Assembly (NCBI GenBank): GCA_963768165.1
Contig: CAVYHJ010000003.1
Location: 1 to 64,000, forward strand
DNA: 64,000 nucleotides
Source of the DNA: CAVYHJ01 sp963768165 [NCBI: uncultured bacterium]
Lineage (GTDB): Bacteria > UBP4 > UBA4092
Reading direction: 5' to 3'
Shown here: positions 54,442-61,038 of the stretch, piece after piece
How positions within the stretch are numbered: position 1 is the stretch's first letter
How the letters are laid out: each line of letters opens with the position of its first letter
Notes under the pieces: model-generated
Seen by the model: the letters and a program-made list of their open reading frames with translations, nothing else
Told to the model about the DNA's origin: nothing
Database searches by the model: none
Program-made: the position numbers and the translations under genes

Positions 54442-55536
54442 TTATTTCTCTAACAATACGGTGTTTTCTATACTCCACACCAAATAAACACGGTCGCCCA
54501 CTTTATGTTTTGATTGATTATGGTAATTTTGTTCCAGAACTTTGACAATTTGTCCTGTCATGGATTTGATGAGATAAGAAAGACTGTTCCCCATATAAAT
54601 GATTTCATCAATGACTCCTGTGATTTGGTTTTGTGAACCATCCTCAGAGATCGGTTCCGTATGTAGAAAAATCTTTTCGGGACGCACGGAGAAGATTATT
54701 TTATTTTGGGAAATTAAAGACTGTTGCGCTTTTGCTTTAATCAATCCATTCTTATTAATTTTTAGAACTACTGAATCCGATGTAATGAGCGCTTCGCTAC
54801 CTTCAAAAAAATTACTGTCTCCGATAAACTCTGCTACAAAACGGGACTGGGGTCGGGAATATATTTCATCGGGCGTGCCGACTTGTTCAAATTGTCCATG
54901 ATTCATTACAGCAATTTGGTCTGCCATGGTTAATGCCTCATCCTGATCATGGGTTACGCAGATAAAGGTAATCCCCAATTTTTTCTGGAGATGTTTTAAT
55001 TCAATCTGCATTTGTTTACGGAGTTTGACATCCAACGCTCCCAAGGGTTCATCCAATAGAAGCACAGAAGGGTGATTTACAAGGGCACGTGCCAAGGCGA
55101 CCCGTTGCTGTTGTCCCCCGCTTAACTGGTTAGGTTTTCTTTTTTCATATCCTTGCAATTCCACCAAATCAAGGATTTCCGTAACTTTGGAAGTTATCTC
55201 GCGGTATCCCATACCCTTCATTTTCAAACCAAAGGCAATGTTTTCAAAAATATTCATGTGCGGGAAAAGGGCGTAATTTTGGAAAACCGTATTCACGTCT
55301 CTTTGATAGGGTGGGAGATTATCCAAGCATTTCTCTTTTAAATAAACCGACCCACTGTCCTGTTGAATGAGTCCCGCGATGATTTTTAACAAGGTGGTTT
55401 TCCCGCATCCACTGGGTCCCAAAAAAAAGAAAAAGTCGTTTTTGACGATGGAGAAGGAAATATTATTGCAGGCAGTAACCGCGCCAAATTTCTTGGTTAT
55501 ATTGGATATGGTTAATTCGCTCACGGGATTAATCAA
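54442..55536 (-). CDS. potA: Spermidine/putrescine ABC transporter ATPase
   Basis: A 364-residue ATPase: Walker A GPSGCGKTTL, Q-loop QNYALFPHM, signature LSGGQQQRVALARAL, Walker B VLLLDEPLGALD, switch His in CVTHDQDEALTMADQ, and a C-terminal TOBE-like domain (SVRPEKIFL). Start uncertain: TTG at 55536 or GTG at 55524. No ATG and no ribosome site fit, and the 3' CCA of tRNA-Ser ends only 20 bases upstream on the same strand. The operon continues potBCD, an extra ATPase and, after a small gap, the U32 gene. Confidence 0.95.
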   Translation of the reverse strand: MINPVSELTISNITKKFGAVTACNNISFSIVKNDFFFFLGPSGCGKTTLLKIIAGLIQQDSGSVYLKEKCLDNLPPYQRDVNTVFQNYALFPHMNIFENIAFGLKMKGMGYREITSKVTEILDLVELQGYEKRKPNQLSGGQQQRVALARALVNHPSVLLLDEPLGALDVKLRKQMQIELKHLQKKLGITFICVTHDQDEALTMADQIAVMNHGQFEQVGTPDEIYSRPQSRFVAEFIGDSNFFEGSEALITSDSVVLKINKNGLIKAKAQQSLISQNKIIFSVRPEKIFLHTEPISEDGSQNQITGVIDEIIYMGNSLSYLIKSMTGQIVKVLEQNYHNQSKHKVGDRVYLVWSIENTVLLEK

Positions 55537-55555
55537 TGTGCCAACATGACATTAC

Positions 55556-55645
55556 TGGCGGAGAGAGTGGGATTTGAACCCACGGAACCCTTGCGAGTTC
55601 GCACGCTTTCCAAGCGTGTTCCTTAAACCACTCGGACATCTCTCC
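55556..55645 (-). tRNA. tRNA-Ser (anticodon GGA), CCA encoded
   Basis: The minus strand folds into a class II tRNA: acceptor GGAGAGA with TCTCTCC, discriminator G, encoded CCA, T arm GTGGG-TTCAAAT-CCCAC, long variable arm (CGAACTCGCAAGGGTTCCG) and anticodon stem CACGC-TTGGAAA-GCGTG, giving GGA, which reads UCC/UCU Ser codons. It lies directly upstream of potA on the same strand. Confidence 0.97.
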
Positions 55646-55768
55646 GTTTTTATTTTCAGATTTAAAATTTATATCAATAATTAACCGTTAAACTTATCTC
55701 TGAAGGAGAATAAGATTATATCTGAGGCGGGCTTTTTTTGCCAATGAGGAAGAAGACCACCCCTTAAT

Positions 55769-55790
55769 CCCCTCCTCAATTGAGGAGGGG
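55769..55790. repeat. Perfect CCCCTCCTCAA palindrome and nearby relatives
   Basis: CCCCTCCTCAATTGAGGAGG continues to a 22-bp perfect palindrome. The 318-bp gap 55646-55963 between the tRNA and the IS holds this, a CCCTCTTCC...GGAGAGGG pair near 55830-55856 and a TTAATTAAGGAGGGGG motif; no gene is visible. Confidence 0.7.
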
Positions 55791-55963
55791 ACAGCCAGAA
55801 CTATACCTCACCCCCTTAATCCCTCTTCCTTCCAGGCTCTTGGTAAGGAGAGGGAAAAGACCACCCTCTTAATTAAGGAGGGGGAAATTCTGAGAGGTGT
55901 CTAGGGGCGAACTCTGTGAGTCGCCCGGTTTTTATGTTCTCTTGGTTTGTCATTCCCGCGAAA

Positions 55964-57629
55964 GAGACTGTGTCATAATGGGGAACAAAATTAATAAGAG
56001 GGATGTTTTAGAGGGAAAGGAGGAGAGCATGGCATATCGTTACGGGAATCGAAGGCAGGAGATGTTACTTCCAGAAAGTATTGAAGATTATGTGAGAGAG
56101 GAGGACCCGGTACGCGCCTACGATGCGTTTGTGGATACATTGGATGTATCGGAATTGGGGGTTGTCTTGGAGGAGAATCCAATAGGACCTCCCGCATATG
56201 ATCCGGTGAGCATGTTGAAACTTTTAGTGTATGGCTATTCCTATGGGATTCGTAGTTCGCGGAAGTTGGAACGAGCGGTGTATCATAACTTGTCATTTAT
56301 CTGGTTAGTGGGAGGATTACGTCCGGATCACAAGACGATTTCATCCTTTCGACGAAAGCACCGGAAAGCGTTGGCAAAGGTGCTGGGACAATGTGCCTGG
56401 ATGTGCCTGCGCTTGGGTCTGGTAGAAGGGAATGTACTTTTTGTGGATGGAACCAAAATCCGAGCCAATGCCTCCTTAGACCAGACGTGGGATGGGAAAT
56501 GCTGTGAGCATGCCCTGTCCGAGATAGACCACCGGGTAGAACAACTTTTGAGAGACATTGACAGTGTCGATCAGCAGGAAGAAGGGCAGGAATCTTGGGT
56601 ACGCATGAGCGCGGCGTTAGCGGATCAACAAGAGTTGCGGCGGAAGGTGGAAGAGATAGCCCAAGGCTTGAAAAGGAGAAAAAATCCAAAGGTGGGAACG
56701 GCTCCGCTGAATGTGGTCGATCCCGATAGTCGTCGGATCAAGAAGAGCGGTGAAACTCTTCAGGGATATAACGGACAAATGGTCTGCGATGAAAAACATG
56801 GACTGATCGTTTCGACAGATGTCGTCAATATGCCCAATGACACCCAACAGTTCGCCACCCAGATTCAGCAAGCCGAAGGGAATCTAGGACACGTCTGCTC
56901 CACCGCGGTGGCCGATGCGGGATACTACAATACCCAGACGTTGCGGGAAGTGACTCAGAAGGGAACCCAGGTGATTGTTCCGACTCCGCGAACGGGGAAT
57001 GCCTGGGGCACTCCGGAAGCTTTTGAGAAGCGTGTCTTTCGTTATGATTCGGAACAAGATTGTTACTGGTGTCCCCAGGGATATCGTTTGAAGTGGATCA
57101 AGCAGGATCGTCGACGGGCCGGTCACGTGTATACCATTGAGAAAGTCGAATATTGTCGTGCCTGTCCTCAGTGGGGAGTCTGTACCCAGGCCAAGGCGGG
57201 ACGTTCCATTGTACGTCTGGAACAGGAAGAACTCCGAGAAACATTACGCCAACAGTTTGAACAACCAGAAACTAAAAAAGTGTTTGCCCGACGCAAAGCC
57301 GTCGTGGAACATCCCTTTGGTCATTTAAAAAGAAACTTGGGAATGAGAACCTTTCTCCTGCGAGGATTTCTGGGGGTCAAAGCCGAGTTTGCTTTGGGAG
57401 CCACCGCTTTTAATCTGACCCGGATGCTCCGTTTGTTGGGTGGAACCACGGCTTTCCGCAGGGCTCTCCAAACGGGATAATATCGTGAAAAAACCGCTCC
57501 CCCGTATTCCCCTATAAAAAAACAAGGTGCTTTTGTAACTGTTTTTCTAAATTGGCACAGGGATATTTTGTAATCATAACATTAGAGAACTTTGAACCCT
57601 CTTTTGTAAACTTATTATGACACAGTCTC
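55964..57629 (+). mobile_element. Complete IS1182-family insertion sequence
   Basis: A 1666-bp element. Terminal inverted repeats GAGACTGTGTCATAAT (55964-55979) match the right end exactly (57614-57629). It is flanked by GAAA on both sides (55960-55963 and 57630-57633), a likely 4-bp target duplication, and removal restores CCCGC-GAAA-GCGGG, the middle of a dispersed palindromic repeat. One transposase gene fills it. Confidence 0.93.
56029..57480 (+). CDS. IS1182-family transposase (DDE)
   Basis: A 483-residue transposase with a DUF772-like N-terminal domain (PAYDPVSMLKLLVYGYSYGI, SSRKLERAVYHNLSFIWL, LRPDHKTISSFRRKHRK) and a DDE catalytic domain: the first Asp in VLFVDGTKIRANAS, the second in AVADAGYYNTQT, and the Glu in VVEHPFGHLKRNLGMRTF. 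A Cys-rich insert (YWCPQGYRL, CRACPQWGVC) is typical. AAAGGAGG lies before the chosen ATG; upstream in-frame codons are outside the element. Intact and presumably active. Confidence 0.93.
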   Translation: MAYRYGNRRQEMLLPESIEDYVREEDPVRAYDAFVDTLDVSELGVVLEENPIGPPAYDPVSMLKLLVYGYSYGIRSSRKLERAVYHNLSFIWLVGGLRPDHKTISSFRRKHRKALAKVLGQCAWMCLRLGLVEGNVLFVDGTKIRANASLDQTWDGKCCEHALSEIDHRVEQLLRDIDSVDQQEEGQESWVRMSAALADQQELRRKVEEIAQGLKRRKNPKVGTAPLNVVDPDSRRIKKSGETLQGYNGQMVCDEKHGLIVSTDVVNMPNDTQQFATQIQQAEGNLGHVCSTAVADAGYYNTQTLREVTQKGTQVIVPTPRTGNAWGTPEAFEKRVFRYDSEQDCYWCPQGYRLKWIKQDRRRAGHVYTIEKVEYCRACPQWGVCTQAKAGRSIVRLEQEELRETLRQQFEQPETKKVFARRKAVVEHPFGHLKRNLGMRTFLLRGFLGVKAEFALGATAFNLTRMLRLLGGTTAFRRALQTG

Positions 57630-57666
57630 GAAAGCGGGAATCCAGTTCTCTCTGCTAATCACTGAT

Positions 57667-60600
57667 TCAATCTTTTTTGTAGGAATCTTCAACAATAGCG
57701 ATTTCCTCTGGCGTTAAATCAAAGAGGCGATAAATAATTTCGTTAATGTCTCGCTCGACCTTGACGACTCCAGCTTCGTCATTTACCGATGCTAAATCAG
57801 CGGCTCGCTTGGCTAGTTTTGAGAGATGGGATTTGTCGGCAGAGTTTGCCGGTGGGATGGGAACCTTATTCATAAGATTTCCACGAAATTGAACACGACC
57901 GGAATTCCAAGGATCACCCCAAGAGGGAAAGGTTGACCTGTAAAACCAATCCAAAAGTTTAGAATTGAGCACTGCTAAGACGTAAGGTGCTTCAGGAGTC
58001 AAAATAATGAATCCAGTTTTGTTAATCATATTACCTTCTATATCGAGGTATGCATGTAAACATTTTGATGTTTCATTGAAGACGATTTTAGGTTCTTCAA
58101 ACGCTGCGATGTATGACTCTGAGGGATTGTTATCTAACTCTAACCAGTGATGCTGTCCTTCGCTGGCACCGCTACGGGATGTTTTACACTGGCCACGTTC
58201 TTTCAATTTATCTTCAAAATTTGAGAGATGACGAAGTATAGCAGGATATTTTTTTAATTCTTTATGGAAATCGTAAGGGACAATGATGACATAGAGATCG
58301 TAGAATTCATGAGTCCACCTTTTGATGTCTATCCCTCGTATCCAGGGTTTTATCAGTTCGGAAGACTTTCGATCTTCACGGATTAATCGATCGCGTGTGG
58401 CGCTGTCAATAACAAATGCTTCGTTTAATCCAGTAATTATTCCACGGAAAAACCTTTTCTTTACGTATTTACCTAGCTGTGTACCCTTAGTCCGTAGTTT
58501 TTCTACCAATGCAAGACCGTGAACACCTTCAAGTGACCACCCTTCAATCTTTAGCTGGTTCGTCATGTATCGAGATGCACGAGTGACAATGGATTGTCTA
58601 AGCGAACCTAATTCTGACTCATCTTTAACGACCAAGACAGGAAAATCAATAGGTTTCGACGCTTTTGAGACTATGACTATCATAGGGTCAGTCGAAGCAG
58701 CAAAGACTGGCAATTCGCAAAAGTCAATTAGGACTTGAATTTGTTGCGAGGCAAGGAGTTGACGCAAACCTTTTCCATATCCAGCGCGTTGAAATTTGTT
58801 AGAGCTAATGAAAGTGAGTACCCCGTTGTTGTGAAGTAGAGAGAACCCCTGTTCATAGAAAAAGCAGTAGATGTCGCCTCGTGATGCATAGGTTTTGAAC
58901 TTCTTCTTCCACTCGGTTTGTAACGCAGTACGAGAGAACTTCTCCACTGAAATATACGGCGGATTAGCAATGACAATATCAAAACCATCTTTTACCGAGG
59001 GGAAAAAATATCTAGGGTGAAAAAAATCAACTTTTTTATTTTCAAAGATATTTTTATAACTTTTCCACATACTCGCTTCTTTTAAAAGCATGGAATGTAC
59101 CTTCTTCTTATCATCTTTAAATATTTTTTGAAATTTATCGCCCTTGGATAAACCTTTATCCATCAAAACAATATTTACTTTTTCTTCTATTTTACTATCA
59201 ATAAGCTTATGAAGTTTACTAATTGCATTATTCTTTATTTCCGCATCATCTACCCCGAAATATTCAGAGACTGCGAACTCAAACTCACTCTGAAATTCGG
59301 AAAAGCTGAAAGAATCTTGTGTTTGACTCCCTTCTTCTGGAGGAGAAATTAAACTGTCAGCCGCTACAAACTTAAAATCAAGATTAGGTAAAGGTTTAAT
59401 ACCTCTATTTTCTTCTTGATCATTAATATGTTCATCAACTATGAGCGTCAAAAAACATCTCAATCTTGATATTTCTATTGCAATGGGTTGAATATCAACA
59501 CCAAATATACATTCTCTAATAATGCCTAATTTACGAAGATAGTTTAATTCTTTATTTGAGAATCTTTTTAAAATATCCTTTCTAAATTCCGGGCTGGCTT
59601 TTTCGAGTTGTTTTTTTAACCAAGCTTCGCCATTGGGATCAATTTGTTGTAACATGAAAACAATTTTCTGCAATGCGCCGATGGGAAAGGCACCAGAACC
59701 ACAAGCAGGATCCAAGAGCTTGAGATTTTCTAAAGCATTTACAATCCGTTGATTTTCTTTTTCATTAAGCGGGTATTTTGAATCGTCAGACAAATTATAG
59801 CTAATGATTGCACGTAATTTTTCATCTTCTAAACCTGTTTGCTGTTTTAAAAAAAGTAAAAGGCTTTCGTCTACCATATAATCAACAATCACACGGGGTG
59901 TGTAATAACTCCCAGTGCTCTTGCGAGCAGATTCCCCAGTATCCGGATTTATCTCCGCTAATAAATTCTCAAAAATCCTACCCAGCATTTCTGGGTCAAT
60001 AGAAAGTTCCTCATCAAAACTCGTATTTTCATCAATTGTAAAATTATAAGTTTCCAAAATATTGAAGAAGTTGACAAACCAATCATCGGGAATAACCAAG
60101 GTATTATGATAAATTGACTGTATACCACTACTGCCTTTGTAATAGTCGTCTTCATGAGGTGAGAAAAGACCACCATTTAAATATGGAATAAATGAAAAAG
60201 GGTTATCTGAATATCGTTTTCCACGTAACTTAATAGGTTTGTTAAGAACTTCAAAGAATATGGGTTCAAGTATTTGATGATAATAATCAGCGTACAAAGG
60301 AATAGCTTTTAAGGACAATAAATCCTTTGGCATTAAAGCTATTCCAGTTGGACTTTTTTTCTCACGTAAAAACCAGCAGAATATAATCCGCCCAATTAAA
60401 CGCACGGCAAATTCCAAACATATCTGGCTATGATCAGTTTGGGATGGTAAATGTAATAACGGCTTAAATGTAACTGCTTTCTTACCCTCACCAAGTGTGC
60501 CACCTACCAGTTTATAATATGCTTCTTGGATTTTCTTATAGAATTCCTTATTGACGACTTCGACAGAAAAGCGATTTTGTAAATCCTCAAAGTTTATGAC

Positions 60601-61038
60601 TCTGCCTTGTTTAACAAGAAACTGATATGGAGTATTGACTTTGGCATTGGGTCCCAGGAAAAAGGAATATCTACGGGGATTTGAAAGAGATTGCACTACT
60701 TTCCCTTTTTGATTGATATCCGGTGTCGCTGTCATTAATGACAATCGCCAATCATCCCCTTTTTCAGAACGATAGGCTATTAGTGCCCGGTAAGTGGCAC
60801 TGTTTTTCATAATTCTGAAACCATCCATAGCCAAAGATACACGAGCATCAGAGGATGATGAATGGGTAAGCTCAAATATTTCAAGGTCTAAATCCTCGCT
60901 TTTACCAAGATAAAAGATATCCTTAGTCACTTGTAGTCTATTTGTACCCACGCGCCGAACATCCTTTTCAAACTTAGGAATAAAGGATTTTAGGAATTCA
61001 AGGTATTCATCTCTATTATATTTTTCCTGTAAATTCAT
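57667..61038 (-). CDS. Eco57I-type adenine DNA methyltransferase / restriction-modification protein
   Basis: A 1123-residue protein. The N-terminal 350 residues include a stretch SDARVSLAMDGFRIM and SATYRALIAYRSEKG-like region that may be recognition or nuclease-like but is unassigned. The adenine-methyltransferase core has motif I LDPACGSGAFPIGAL near residue 442 and motif IV DIVIANPPYISVEKF near 687, followed by a C-terminal target-recognition-like region (KRFFRGIITGLNEAFVID; WGDPWNSGRVQFRGNLM). This matches Eco57I/type IIG or DISARM DrmMI-like enzymes. It overlaps the helicase gene by 4 bases (ATGA), so translation is coupled. It likely methylates adenine and may also need its partner for restriction. 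Confidence 0.88.
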   Translation of the reverse strand: MNLQEKYNRDEYLEFLKSFIPKFEKDVRRVGTNRLQVTKDIFYLGKSEDLDLEIFELTHSSSSDARVSLAMDGFRIMKNSATYRALIAYRSEKGDDWRLSLMTATPDINQKGKVVQSLSNPRRYSFFLGPNAKVNTPYQFLVKQGRVINFEDLQNRFSVEVVNKEFYKKIQEAYYKLVGGTLGEGKKAVTFKPLLHLPSQTDHSQICLEFAVRLIGRIIFCWFLREKKSPTGIALMPKDLLSLKAIPLYADYYHQILEPIFFEVLNKPIKLRGKRYSDNPFSFIPYLNGGLFSPHEDDYYKGSSGIQSIYHNTLVIPDDWFVNFFNILETYNFTIDENTSFDEELSIDPEMLGRIFENLLAEINPDTGESARKSTGSYYTPRVIVDYMVDESLLLFLKQQTGLEDEKLRAIISYNLSDDSKYPLNEKENQRIVNALENLKLLDPACGSGAFPIGALQKIVFMLQQIDPNGEAWLKKQLEKASPEFRKDILKRFSNKELNYLRKLGIIRECIFGVDIQPIAIEISRLRCFLTLIVDEHINDQEENRGIKPLPNLDFKFVAADSLISPPEEGSQTQDSFSFSEFQSEFEFAVSEYFGVDDAEIKNNAISKLHKLIDSKIEEKVNIVLMDKGLSKGDKFQKIFKDDKKKVHSMLLKEASMWKSYKNIFENKKVDFFHPRYFFPSVKDGFDIVIANPPYISVEKFSRTALQTEWKKKFKTYASRGDIYCFFYEQGFSLLHNNGVLTFISSNKFQRAGYGKGLRQLLASQQIQVLIDFCELPVFAASTDPMIVIVSKASKPIDFPVLVVKDESELGSLRQSIVTRASRYMTNQLKIEGWSLEGVHGLALVEKLRTKGTQLGKYVKKRFFRGIITGLNEAFVIDSATRDRLIREDRKSSELIKPWIRGIDIKRWTHEFYDLYVIIVPYDFHKELKKYPAILRHLSNFEDKLKERGQCKTSRSGASEGQHHWLELDNNPSESYIAAFEEPKIVFNETSKCLHAYLDIEGNMINKTGFIILTPEAPYVLAVLNSKLLDWFYRSTFPSWGDPWNSGRVQFRGNLMNKVPIPPANSADKSHLSKLAKRAADLASVNDEAGVVKVERDINEIIYRLFDLTPEEIAIVEDSYKKD

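Noticed and set aside
55897-56028. Longer start for the IS transposase
   Set aside because: It would lie outside the element's left inverted repeat, whereas AAAGGAGG and an ATG occur inside.
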